NCBI GenBank assembly: GCA_023408075.1
Contig: JAEYKW010000031.1
Span: forward strand, 4,595 to 68,594
Length of the DNA: 64,000 bases
Source: Bacillota bacterium
Lineage (GTDB): Bacteria; Bacillota; Clostridia; Christensenellales; SZUA-584
Direction: 5' to 3'
Positions within the stretch are counted from its first letter, which is position 1. Each line of letters begins with the position of its first letter. A model generated the notes under the pieces. The model was not told where the DNA came from. It was given only the letters and a program-made list of their open reading frames with translations, and did not search any database. Position numbers and translations under genes: made by a program. Below, one piece after another: positions 25,998-33,752 of the stretch.

Positions 25998-26432
25998 ATG
26001 AGCAAAACGGTGATTATTTACGGTTCAACGACGGGAAATACCGAAACGGCGGCCAAATGGGTCAGGGAAGCGTTATCGGACGGGGATGTCAAAGCCGATA
26101 TATTAAATGCGGCTGACATAAAGGCGGATACCATAGCGGCATATGATCTGATTATCTTTGGTGCGTCAACCTGGGGACAGGGCGAGATACAGGACGATTT
26201 TTTAGGCCTATATGAGAGCCTGACGCCAAAGGTGCTGAACGGCAAAAGAGTGGCTGTGTTTGGCTGCGGAGACAATGACATGTTTCCGGATAACTTCTGT
26301 CAGGCGGTTGACATGATTGAAGAAAAAGCCAAAAAGTGCGACGCGCAGATCGTGGCGGAAGCGTTCAAAATTGATGGGGACGTGGACGCTTACGAATCGG
26401 ATATTAAAAAATGGGCCAGCAAATTGATATAA
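25998..26432 (+). CDS. Flavodoxin
   Basis: A 144-residue FMN electron carrier. The phosphate-binding loop is GSTTGNTE (residues 9-16), with the aromatic-rich second loop GASTWGQGEIQDDF and third loop FGCGDNDMFPDNFCQAV. It is of the short-chain type. Flavodoxin replaces ferredoxin under iron shortage, which fits control by the metal operators upstream. AAGGAG precedes the ATG. Confidence 0.96.
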   Translation: MSKTVIIYGSTTGNTETAAKWVREALSDGDVKADILNAADIKADTIAAYDLIIFGASTWGQGEIQDDFLGLYESLTPKVLNGKRVAVFGCGDNDMFPDNFCQAVDMIEEKAKKCDAQIVAEAFKIDGDVDAYESDIKKWASKLI

Positions 26433-26602
26433 TCTTTTCCCTGTTAGCATAACTCCAAGCGATATGAAAGGCTGCAAAAGTGCGGCCTTTCATCATCTTA
26501 AAAGCGGGAACGGCCTTCGGATTTAACCCAGAGGCTGTTTTTTATTCAAAGCAAGTATTGCACCAATCTTTTTGGCATAGGGTTCCTGTATCTATGAATA
26601 TA

Positions 26603-26647
26603 TTGACAAAGCATCGCAAAATAGTATAATAGTTAGACGAAGCTAAC
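26603..26647 (+). promoter_or_regulatory. Promoter with DtxR-type operator for the PanE-like gene
   Basis: TTGACA (26603-26608), 16 bases, TATAAT (26625-26630), followed at once by the dyad GTTAGACGAAGCTAAC (26632-26647) covering the start point. The box matches those upstream of DUF3793 and feoB. Confidence 0.78.
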
Positions 26648-26668
26648 ACGGTAAACGGAGGCACAAAA

Positions 26669-27625
26669 ATGAAAATACTCGTTTATGGCGCGGGCGTGCT
26701 CGGCAGTTATTTGGCACAGGTTTTGCTTCGCTGCGGCCACAATGTGACATTGCTTGCGCGTGGGAAGAGGCTGTCGGAACTGCACGAGAAAGGGCTCGTT
26801 ATCCGTCACTATGTGCAGCGGAAAACGACCCGGGATGAAATCAGGCTGACGGACAGCTATCACAAGGACGATATTTATGACATCGTATTTGTTGTAATGC
26901 GGCGCAACCAGCTCGATGATGTGCTGCCGCAGCTCTGTGAAAATAACCATAGCCCACTTATTGTGCTGGTCGGCAACAACCCCACGGCGGACAAAACCCA
27001 GAAATACATAGAAGAGAACAGGGAAAAGCCCAAGAGAGTTGTGTATGGTTTTCAAGTCGCGGGGGGAAGGCGGGAGAATGGCATGGTCATCAGTGTCCAT
27101 TTCGGCCTTTCCAGGCTTGCGGGCAATATGACGCTCGGAAGCCTGGACGGGGACGATTCGTACAAGGAGCTGCTGCGCAGCGTTTTCAGCACATCAAAAT
27201 ATCGGCTGACGTTCCACAATAATATGGACGTTTGGCTCAAGGCCCACATTGCGTTCATCATGCCGCTGTGCTTTGCCTGCTACAGCGCTAACGGACAGAT
27301 GAAGAAGCTTGCCCGAAATAAGGTCATGCTGAATCTGACTATTGACGCCATGGACGAGGCCTACAGAATTCTGGAGGCTTGCGGATATCCGGTGGATGAG
27401 CAGGATCTGGAATTTGTACGCAAACGCCGCTTCAAATGTTACATGATGCTGAAGCTCATGACAGCCACGCCGTTCGGACGGCTCGCGGTGAGCGACCACG
27501 CGATGAGCGCAAAGGATGAAATGCGGCGGCTGTATGATGATTTTTGCGTCTTCAAGGAGAGGGCGCACATTGCCACGCCGGCATGGGATGAGCTTGAAAA
27601 ATACATGGTGGAAGTTGATTCATAA
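26669..27625 (+). CDS. Ketopantoate reductase-family (PanE/ApbA-like) protein
   Basis: A 318-residue NADP-dependent oxidoreductase. The Rossmann motif is GAGVLGSYLA (residues 7-16), and the C-terminal helical domain has the conserved Lys (WLKAHIAFIMPL). PanE makes pantoate for coenzyme A, but many relatives are not true ketopantoate reductases, and no pan genes are nearby. Its strong promoter carries the metal-type operator, so a role in metal limitation (for example siderophore- or metallophore-like chemistry) is possible. GGAGG precedes the ATG. Confidence 0.83.
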   Translation: MKILVYGAGVLGSYLAQVLLRCGHNVTLLARGKRLSELHEKGLVIRHYVQRKTTRDEIRLTDSYHKDDIYDIVFVVMRRNQLDDVLPQLCENNHSPLIVLVGNNPTADKTQKYIEENREKPKRVVYGFQVAGGRRENGMVISVHFGLSRLAGNMTLGSLDGDDSYKELLRSVFSTSKYRLTFHNNMDVWLKAHIAFIMPLCFACYSANGQMKKLARNKVMLNLTIDAMDEAYRILEACGYPVDEQDLEFVRKRRFKCYMMLKLMTATPFGRLAVSDHAMSAKDEMRRLYDDFCVFKERAHIATPAWDELEKYMVEVDS

Positions 27626-27775
27626 CGAGAAACGGAGCGGCGGTCTGGAGCCGGGTAACGTTCCACGCTTTTGGGCAACACCGTATCTCTTTTGACCGGG
27701 CTCAGCGCAAGCCAACGCTCGCGCAATCATTCGGTATCCATGCTGCTGGTATGAATGTTTTGAATAGAGGCCATT

Positions 27776-28402
27776 ATGAAATATGGATTAAAACCGTGGT
27801 TAATGTACACGGCTTTCAAAGGATCTTTCAGAAAACAGGTTGCTCTGCTCCCGGAAGAAGATGCATCACGAGTTATGAGCAAAGCGCGGCAAACGTATAA
27901 AGACATATTATCAGCGATACCCGAATTTGATTCCGACGATCGCTTTATTATCAATATTCTAAGCGCTGCTTTGTTGGCTGCGGTCTATATGAATCTCCAT
28001 AAGAAGCCCGGATTGGCTGCCGTCACGCAGCTTTACCATAACGGCATGACAAATGCGGTGATGAGGCTGTTTTTAAAGGCAGCCAATAATTATACACCCA
28101 AGGCTCAGCAGAAGCTGAAAGAGCAGGCTACGGCAAGTCAAAGAAAAACCAATCCCTACTCATGGAGATTTGAATATCAACCTGGAAGTGAAATCAACGA
28201 ATATTCCGCTGTTTTTTCAACATGCGGAATCAAGCGTCTTTTTGATGAGTTGGGTATATCTGAAATAACGCCCGCGATGTGCAGCTATGATTATGTAATG
28301 GCGGATTTGGCGGGCAGTATTTTTACGAGAGAATTTACGCTGGCGGCCGGAGGACCTTGCTGCGATTGCCATTACAGAAAGAAACCAAAAAGCTATTTTT
28401 AA
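27776..28402 (+). CDS. ATC hydrolase-family (L-2-amino-thiazoline-4-carboxylate hydrolase-like) protein
   Basis: A 208-residue protein with family features: a helical N terminus, a FEYQPGSEINEYSAVFSTCGIKRLF middle, CSYDYVMADL and the C-terminal TLAAGGPCCDCHYRKK. The founding enzyme opens 2-aminothiazoline-4-carboxylate on the way to cysteine; most homologues are uncharacterised. The CCDC motif could bind metal. It shows no metal-type operator of its own in the 150 bases upstream. AGAGG precedes the ATG. Confidence 0.8.
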   Translation: MKYGLKPWLMYTAFKGSFRKQVALLPEEDASRVMSKARQTYKDILSAIPEFDSDDRFIINILSAALLAAVYMNLHKKPGLAAVTQLYHNGMTNAVMRLFLKAANNYTPKAQQKLKEQATASQRKTNPYSWRFEYQPGSEINEYSAVFSTCGIKRLFDELGISEITPAMCSYDYVMADLAGSIFTREFTLAAGGPCCDCHYRKKPKSYF

Positions 28403-28435
28403 ATATTTATATTGGGAAATTTGATAGGAGTCGTT

Positions 28436-29068
28436 ATGACAAGGAACGAGACGGCGGTTTGGAACCGGTTTTCAGGTATTTACGATGTGATTATAAAAAA
28501 GGATATGCCCGCATACGGAGCAATCATCGAACGGGTTAAGGCGTTGCTTAAGCCGGAATCACGCGTGTTCGAGATAGCGACGGGCACGGGTTGCATCGCG
28601 CTGGGTATTGCCGAAAGCGCTCAAAATGTGGAGGCGGCTGACATTTCGCCGGACATGATTGAAAGAGCAAAGAAAAAAGCGCAGCGCATGGGCATATCTA
28701 ACGTGCGGTTTTCCGTTCAGGATGTTTGCGCGCTTCCGTACCATGCAAATAGCTTCGATACCGTCATCATTGCCAACACGCTGCATATTATGCCGCAGCC
28801 CGAAAAGGCCTTGGCTGAGATCAGAAGAGTGCTGACACCCGACGGGTGCCTTGTTGCGCCTACATTTGTGTATGTCGGCAAAAAAGCAGCCGTTTTGTCC
28901 AGGCTCATGTCTTTAACCGGATTTCGCGTTTACCATAAGTGGTCGGAGAAAAGCTACTTGCAATTTCTGGTGGACAACGGATTTTCCATGACGGAGGGCG
29001 TGTTGCTAAAATCATCGTTTCCGATTGCCTATGTGGAGGCAAGAAAGACGGGTGGCCCATCCGTATGA
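28436..29068 (+). CDS. Class I SAM-dependent methyltransferase
   Basis: A 210-residue methyltransferase of the UbiE/Methyltransf_11 type. Motif I is FEIATGTGCIAL, then the acidic AADIS loop, and DTVIIANTLHIMPQP with a LRRVLxPGG-like LTPDGCLVAP. The substrate is unknown. AGGAG precedes the chosen ATG. Its stop overlaps the start of the HD-GYP gene, so the two are coupled. Confidence 0.88.
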   Translation: MTRNETAVWNRFSGIYDVIIKKDMPAYGAIIERVKALLKPESRVFEIATGTGCIALGIAESAQNVEAADISPDMIERAKKKAQRMGISNVRFSVQDVCALPYHANSFDTVIIANTLHIMPQPEKALAEIRRVLTPDGCLVAPTFVYVGKKAAVLSRLMSLTGFRVYHKWSEKSYLQFLVDNGFSMTEGVLLKSSFPIAYVEARKTGGPSV

Positions 29069-29655
29069 TGATGACTCAAACAGGCGTTTATCACGATCTT
29101 GTTGCGGGCATTGTGGCGGCGCTCGAGGCAAAGGACCATTTTACAGCCGATCATTCTCTGCGGGTCAGCGATATGACGGAGAGGGCATGCCAGCTTCTTG
29201 GACTGACAGACGGGCAAACCGAAACAATACACTTGGCGGCTCATGTTCATGATATCGGAAAAATAGGCGTGCCGGATGCCGTTCTGCAAAAACCGGGCGC
29301 GCTTAATGATGAAGAATGGCAGCTAATCCGCCGGCATCCGTCGATCGGGGCAGAAATACTTCGAAAATACGACGGGCTTTCCGAAATAGCCGACATCGTT
29401 CTGCATCATCATGAGCGCTGGGACGGTAAAGGGTATCCGGACGGCCTGGCGAGAGATGGGATTCCGTTTGGCAGCCGGATTATTGCCGTGTGTGATTCGA
29501 TTGATGCGATGATGAGCCAGCGATCTTACCGCAAATCGCTGAGCGCTGACGATTGCCGAAAAGAAATACTCGCAAACAGCGGCATCATGTATGACCCGGA
29601 TATTGTAAAAGTGATCAGACATGAATGGAATGCGCTAACGGCTGATCACAGGTGA
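29065..29655 (+). CDS. HD-GYP phosphohydrolase
   Basis: A 196-residue stand-alone HD-GYP domain. The catalytic pair is His62-Asp63 in HVHDIGKIGVP, followed by LHHHERWDGKGYPDGL with the GYP motif at 123-125. Such proteins hydrolyse cyclic di-GMP or related dinucleotides, or act as simple phosphohydrolases. There is no receiver domain. The start ATG overlaps the methyltransferase stop; three consecutive ATG codons leave the exact start uncertain by two residues. Confidence 0.93.
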   Translation: MMMTQTGVYHDLVAGIVAALEAKDHFTADHSLRVSDMTERACQLLGLTDGQTETIHLAAHVHDIGKIGVPDAVLQKPGALNDEEWQLIRRHPSIGAEILRKYDGLSEIADIVLHHHERWDGKGYPDGLARDGIPFGSRIIAVCDSIDAMMSQRSYRKSLSADDCRKEILANSGIMYDPDIVKVIRHEWNALTADHR

Positions 29656-29715
29656 GTTTTTCCCGACGTCCGCCAAATAAAGCAGTGCGGGTGTTGTAAA
29701 CTTTTCCGCTGAGCA

Positions 29716-29745
29716 TTGACAAGGCAAGAAAGAGGATGCTAACGT
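29716..29745 (+). promoter_or_regulatory. Candidate promoter of the DUF318 permease operon
   Basis: TTGACA (29716-29721), 18 bases, TAACGT (29740-29745). Two CTAAC half-sites (29739 and 29751) lie over and after the -10, in direct rather than inverted order, so they may be a weak version of the local operator. Confidence 0.4.
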
Positions 29746-29779
29746 AAAGACTAACAACCTCGATTGGAAATTGTAAACC

Positions 29780-30883
29780 GTGCTTAAGCTCATGAGCAAA
29801 GAAAACATTCATAAAGGCATTATTCTGCTTTTCATGCTGGCGGTGATATTCTGGACGGCGTTTTGCGGCGCAACGGGAGATGCGGAAACATCCACGGAAG
29901 CAGCTATGCGCGGCTTTACGCTGATTCTCTGGTCAATTCTGCTGGAGGCGCTGCCGTTTGTGCTGCTCGGCACTGTGATATCCTCGCTGATACAGGTTTT
30001 CGTGACGGAAGACATGATACTCAAAATACTGCCGAAGAGCAACTTTTTGCGCATGATGGTCGCATCGCTTTTCGGGCTTGTTTTTCCTGTTTGCGAATGC
30101 GCGATTATTCCCATCACGCGCGGGCTGCTGAAAAAGGGGCTGCCGACAGGTCCCGCCATCGCGTTTATGATTGCCACACCCATTGTCAACCCCATTGTGC
30201 TGTTATCGACATTTAACGCTTTTCCCTCAATGCCGCAAATGGTCATTTACCGGGCTGCGGGCGGTTTTATTGGCGCCATACTTATCGGGCTTATCGTGAG
30301 TCGGTTTGAAACCAAATCCGTACTCAAGGAAGGGCTGCCCGCATCGTGCGGCTGCGGCCATGACCATGGTCATGTGGAAGCCCAACATGAGCATGATGGA
30401 TGTGACTGCGGCCATGATCACAGCCACACAGACAGCGGCTGTGATCATACTTCGCACGAAAAGCCCGGTGTGTTGAAAGCGGTGTTGTCCCATACGAGTG
30501 CGGAGCTGCAAAGTGTGGGCATGTACCTGATATTCGGTGCGATTATCGCGGCAAGCATGCAAATGCTCATCCCCACGGATGTTCTGACGGGCATCGGCAA
30601 CGGCCGTTTCCTTTCCATCGCCGTCATGATGCTGCTGGCGTTCGTGCTGTCGTTGTGCTCCGAAGCGGATGCGTTCATCGCCAGTACATTTCTGTTACGG
30701 TTTTCAGGCGCGTCGGTGCTCGCGTTTTTGCTAACCGGCCCGATGATCGATATCAAAAACACGCTCATGATGCTCGGGAGCTTCAAAAAGAAATTTTCAG
30801 TGATTCTGATACTGACGATATTGCTCGTGTGCTTCGCGCTTGCTGTGGCTGCAAGCTTCTTGATGGGAGGCAGCTATGCGTAA
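29780..30883 (+). CDS. DUF318/ArsP-type permease with His/Cys-rich loop
   Basis: A 367-residue membrane protein with about eight helices. Family marks include the FPVCECAIIPITRGLLKKGLP motif, KTATPIVNP-like MIATPIVNPIVLL and LCSEADAFIA. Residues 190-227 form a soluble insert dense in His, Cys and Asp (HDHGHVE, HEHDGCDCGHDH), typical of divalent-metal handling. Relatives export organoarsenicals or act with DUF1980 proteins. The GTG at 29780 is used; an ATG at 29792 lacks a ribosome site. Confidence 0.88.
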   Translation: MLKLMSKENIHKGIILLFMLAVIFWTAFCGATGDAETSTEAAMRGFTLILWSILLEALPFVLLGTVISSLIQVFVTEDMILKILPKSNFLRMMVASLFGLVFPVCECAIIPITRGLLKKGLPTGPAIAFMIATPIVNPIVLLSTFNAFPSMPQMVIYRAAGGFIGAILIGLIVSRFETKSVLKEGLPASCGCGHDHGHVEAQHEHDGCDCGHDHSHTDSGCDHTSHEKPGVLKAVLSHTSAELQSVGMYLIFGAIIAASMQMLIPTDVLTGIGNGRFLSIAVMMLLAFVLSLCSEADAFIASTFLLRFSGASVLAFLLTGPMIDIKNTLMMLGSFKKKFSVILILTILLVCFALAVAASFLMGGSYA

Positions 30884-31772
30884 CCGGGGTGCTCAATTCC
30901 TTTGGTTTGTGATATTGCTTGCGTTTGTGGCTGTGATGGGTATATTGCTGGTCGGCGGTGATATTCTGCTGTATCTCTCACCCAGAATGGTACCCGTGGC
31001 CTGGTTTGGTTTTGCCGTGATGATTTTTCTGGCTGCTTTTCAGCTGCGGCAGATCTTATCGGGCACTGCAAGTCATGAAAGAAAGATCCGCCTGAGCCAT
31101 CTGGTGTTTCTGATTCCGATCATACTGATGATTACAGTGACACCTGATGAGAACACATCCGCCGCATTGCCCAACCAGAACATCAAGCTCGTCAGCATGG
31201 TCAAGAATACACCAAGCGCTGCGGAGAGCGAAACGAACACTTTGCCCTCGCCCACAACTTCAGCGAAACCGTCCGAAGACAGTCAGGAAGCGCAGACGAG
31301 CCCCATGTCCTCGGAAAGCCCGATAGAAGCAGACGAGCCCCAAGATGAGGCGGCCGATGCAATGCCTGCGTCGGACGCTGTGCCATGTGTACTGAAAAGC
31401 GGAACAGTGCCGTTTGATGATGCGACGGATTCATTTTCGGATATGCTTTATAACTCGGCCGAAGAATTGGCAGGCAAAAGCGTTAAGCTTTGCGGTTATG
31501 TCTATAAAGACGACTCTTTCCCGGAAAATACGGTGCTGCTTTCACGGATGTATATCAGCTGCTGTGCCGCAGACGCTTCCGTCGTGGGGTTCCACGTGCG
31601 GGTTAAAAACGCCGATGATTTTGAGAACGACGAGTGGATTTGCGTGCAGGGCACTATGCAGCCGTTTACAATGGATTATTATGGCGAACAGTATGAGCTT
31701 CCTATTCTGACTGATGGGACAATAACGCGCTGCGATGCGCCCGATGCCGAGGAAGCATACATATATCCCTGA
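30876..31772 (+). CDS. DUF1980 (TIGR03943) membrane protein
   Basis: A 298-residue protein with two or three N-terminal helices (about residues 8-84), a Pro/Ser/Glu-rich linker (about 110-165) and a C-terminal globular domain with DSFPENTVLLSRMYISCCAADASVVGF. The DUF1980 family (YcgQ-like) is almost always next to the DUF318 permease, as here, where the two genes overlap by eight bases. The Cys-Cys-Ala-Ala segment may bind metal or heme-like ligands. Function unknown. Confidence 0.88.
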   Translation: MRNRGAQFLWFVILLAFVAVMGILLVGGDILLYLSPRMVPVAWFGFAVMIFLAAFQLRQILSGTASHERKIRLSHLVFLIPIILMITVTPDENTSAALPNQNIKLVSMVKNTPSAAESETNTLPSPTTSAKPSEDSQEAQTSPMSSESPIEADEPQDEAADAMPASDAVPCVLKSGTVPFDDATDSFSDMLYNSAEELAGKSVKLCGYVYKDDSFPENTVLLSRMYISCCAADASVVGFHVRVKNADDFENDEWICVQGTMQPFTMDYYGEQYELPILTDGTITRCDAPDAEEAYIYP

Positions 31773-31775
31773 GAA

Positions 31776-32591
31776 TCAGCCGAGCGCGGTGTCAAGCATC
31801 ATCATGATGCTAAAGCCGATAAGGCAGCCGATCGTGGAAATGTCGGTATTTGAATCGCCGCGCTGTGCCTCGGGAATCAACTCTTCCACGACCACATATA
31901 TCATGGCGCCTGCCGCAAACGAAAGGGCATAGGGCAAAATGGACTGCATGGACACCACGGCAAGCGCGCCCAGAACACCCGCCATCGGTTCAACGAGGCC
32001 GGAGGCCTGACCGTATATAAATGATTTGGTGCGGGAAAAGCCTTCCCGCCGCAGCGGTATGGATACGGCTGCTCCCTCGGGAAAGTTCTGCAGCCCGATG
32101 CCGATTGCAAGCACGACGGCGCCCGCGATGGACGCGGTGGAAGAACCGATGGCTGCGGCACCGAACGCAACACCAACCGCGAGGCCTTCGGGAATGTTGT
32201 GCAGCGTAATGGCAAGAACAAGCAGAACGCTGCGCTGCCAGCTCGTTTTAATGCCTTCCGCTTTGCTGCGGTCGAGCCCGATATGAAGATGGGGCAGCAG
32301 TCTGTCAATCAAAAATAAAAATCCGCCCCCGGCCAGAAAGCCGATGGCCGCGACGAGCCACGACGGTGTGGGGCCGCCTTCGGCCATTTCAATGGCCGGG
32401 GCCAATAAAGACCAAAAGCTGGCGGCGATCATAATGCCCGACGCAAACCCGAGCATGCTGTTCAATACCTTCTTATTGATGGTTTTGAAGAAAAAAACCA
32501 GCGAAGCGCCAAGCGCGGTGACAAACCATGTGAATAAAGTGGCAATCAGTGCTTGTGATACTGGCGGGATGCTCGCTAACCATTCGATCAT
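31776..32591 (-). CDS. ZIP-family divalent metal transporter (GufA/ZupT type)
   Basis: A 271-residue transporter with eight predicted helices. The metal-binding helices are intact: HNIPEGLAVG (helix IV) and NFPEGAAVS (helix V), with VVEELIPE later. It imports Zn(II), Fe(II) or Mn(II). AAGGAG precedes the ATG. It converges on the DUF1980 gene with four bases between stops. The upstream region carries an ATGATAATCAT palindrome, so it may be under Fur-family (Zur-like) control, unlike the GTTAG boxes of its neighbours. Confidence 0.95.
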   Translation of the reverse strand: MIEWLASIPPVSQALIATLFTWFVTALGASLVFFFKTINKKVLNSMLGFASGIMIAASFWSLLAPAIEMAEGGPTPSWLVAAIGFLAGGGFLFLIDRLLPHLHIGLDRSKAEGIKTSWQRSVLLVLAITLHNIPEGLAVGVAFGAAAIGSSTASIAGAVVLAIGIGLQNFPEGAAVSIPLRREGFSRTKSFIYGQASGLVEPMAGVLGALAVVSMQSILPYALSFAAGAMIYVVVEELIPEAQRGDSNTDISTIGCLIGFSIMMMLDTALG

Positions 32592-32664
32592 TTTTCTGCA
32601 CTCCTTATCGGTTATTTATCGAATTATTTAAAGACAATTAAAACATACAAGCATAATCCGGAAA

Positions 32665-32675
32665 ATGATAATCAT
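32665..32675 (-). promoter_or_regulatory. Fur/Zur-like box upstream of the ZIP gene
   Basis: The odd palindrome ATGATAATCAT sits 74 bases upstream of the ZIP start codon and resembles the core of Fur-family boxes (TGATAATNATTATCA). On the minus strand a TTGTCT/GATTAT pair spaced by 18 bases overlaps it, so it could block that promoter. Confidence 0.5.
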
Positions 32676-32714
32676 AAGACAATCGCATATAGCAGTTTAT
32701 TATTCAAAGAAAAA

Positions 32715-33083
32715 TCACTGCTTGCTTTTAATATGGGCTCCGATTTTTTCAAACGTTTCCTGACTGATCACATGCTCCATACGGCATGCATCCCGGCTTG
32801 CGGTTTCCGAACTGACACCAATCGCCGTAAGCCACTGCGTCAGCATGGTATGACGGTGGAATATCTTTTCGGCAATAGCGGTGCCTGTTTCGGTGAGCTC
32901 AATAAACCCTTCGCCGTTCACCGATATATGCCCGGCTTTTTTTAATATCGACACAGCGCGGCTCACGCTGGGTTTTGAGAAGGACAACGCGTGTGCAATA
33001 TCAATAGAACGGACGTAACCGTTTTTATTCTTTAACACAAGTATCGTTTCCAGATAGTTTTCACCGGATTCATATAGCTCCAT
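32715..33083 (-). CDS. DtxR-family metalloregulator, Cys-type ligand set
   Basis: A 122-residue repressor with the winged helix VRSIDIAHALSFSKPSVSRAV and a short dimerisation domain. Its metal site has Cys-Arg-x-Glu-His (ACRMEHV), like iron-sensing DtxR/IdeR (ACRWEH), and not the Glu of the MntR-like copy at 24.5 kb. Residue order SGENYLE at the N terminus lacks the usual Asp/Met ligand, so its site may differ. GAGGTG lies upstream of the chosen ATG. It is divergent from the second feo operon and is the best candidate to bind the GTTAG boxes. Confidence 0.9.
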   Translation of the reverse strand: MELYESGENYLETILVLKNKNGYVRSIDIAHALSFSKPSVSRAVSILKKAGHISVNGEGFIELTETGTAIAEKIFHRHTMLTQWLTAIGVSSETASRDACRMEHVISQETFEKIGAHIKSKQ

Positions 33084-33169
33084 TGAGACACCTCGCTTTG
33101 GGTCAGCTATATGCATATATTAGCATTGACATGCCGGGTGCGCAATATTTAAATATATATGGTTACCTA

Positions 33170-33225
33170 TTGACAACCCAAGTTAGCGGATGTAAACTAA
33201 GATCGAAAAGATAGCATAGGCTAAC
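33170..33225 (+). promoter_or_regulatory. Promoter with DtxR-type operator for the second feo operon
   Basis: TTGACA (33170-33175), 17 bases, TAAACT (33193-33198). GATAGCATAGGCTAAC (33210-33225) is a one-mismatch version of the operator just after the start point; a GTTAG and a CTAAG half-site flank the spacer. A divergent regulator gene reads the other way. Confidence 0.7.
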
Positions 33226-33249
33226 TTGGCAAGAAAGCGAGGAACCGAT

Positions 33250-33459
33250 ATGCCGCTCACAAAGGCAAAGCCGGGCGAATGCATGACGATAAAGAAAATT
33301 ACGGGTAAAGACGATACAATCAGATTTCTGAATCGTCTTGGCTTTATTGAAGGCCACCCCGTCACAGTGGTTTCGAGCATTGCCGGCAATTTGATACTGA
33401 AGGTCAAGGATACGCGCGTTGCGCTGGACAGACAGCTTTCCAGCCGTATCGTGGTATGA
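33250..33459 (+). CDS. feoA: FeoA-domain protein (second system, first copy)
   Basis: A 69-residue SH3-like domain: LTKAKPGECMTIKKITG, RFLNRLGFIEGHPVTVVS, and DTRVALDRQLSSRIVV. It acts on FeoB at the cytoplasmic side. GAGGAA precedes the ATG; an in-frame upstream start has no site. It is followed 22 bases later by a second FeoA, an arrangement common in Clostridia. Confidence 0.93.
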   Translation: MPLTKAKPGECMTIKKITGKDDTIRFLNRLGFIEGHPVTVVSSIAGNLILKVKDTRVALDRQLSSRIVV

Positions 33460-33481
33460 AGATATAAAGGAGGCTTTTTAA

Positions 33482-33700
33482 ATGACGTTAAAAGAGGTGC
33501 CCTGCGGCAATACGGTGACCGTAAAAAAGCTTGAGGGCGAGGGTGCTGTGAAGCGCAGGATTATGGATATGGGCATTACCAAAGGAACAACGGTACTCGT
33601 AAGAAAAATGGCTCCGCTGGGAGACCCCATTGAGGTCACAGTGCGCGGATATGAGCTTTCTGTCCGCAAAGCGGATGCCGAAAATATCATCGTGCAATAA
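33482..33700 (+). CDS. feoA: FeoA-domain protein (second system, second copy)
   Basis: A 72-residue FeoA: LKEVPCGNTVTVKKLEGEG, KRRIMDMGITKGTTVLV, KMAPLGDPIEVTVRGYELSVR. Its MAPLGDP segment is the normal FeoA form and is closer to standard FeoA than the first copy. AAAGGAGG precedes the ATG. It is followed by another operator and feoB. Confidence 0.95.
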   Translation: MTLKEVPCGNTVTVKKLEGEGAVKRRIMDMGITKGTTVLVRKMAPLGDPIEVTVRGYELSVRKADAENIIVQ

Positions 33701-33716
33701 TTTTTTTGATCATAAA

Positions 33717-33732
33717 GTTAGCAAAGTCTAAC
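33717..33732 (+). promoter_or_regulatory. DtxR-type operator before feoB
   Basis: GTTAGCAAAGTCTAAC matches the GTTAG-N6-CTAAC form and lies between the second feoA and feoB, 20 bases before the feoB start. No clear promoter accompanies it, so it could act as a roadblock inside the operon. Confidence 0.7.
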
Positions 33733-33752
33733 CTGTATGAGGAGGAGTGACT

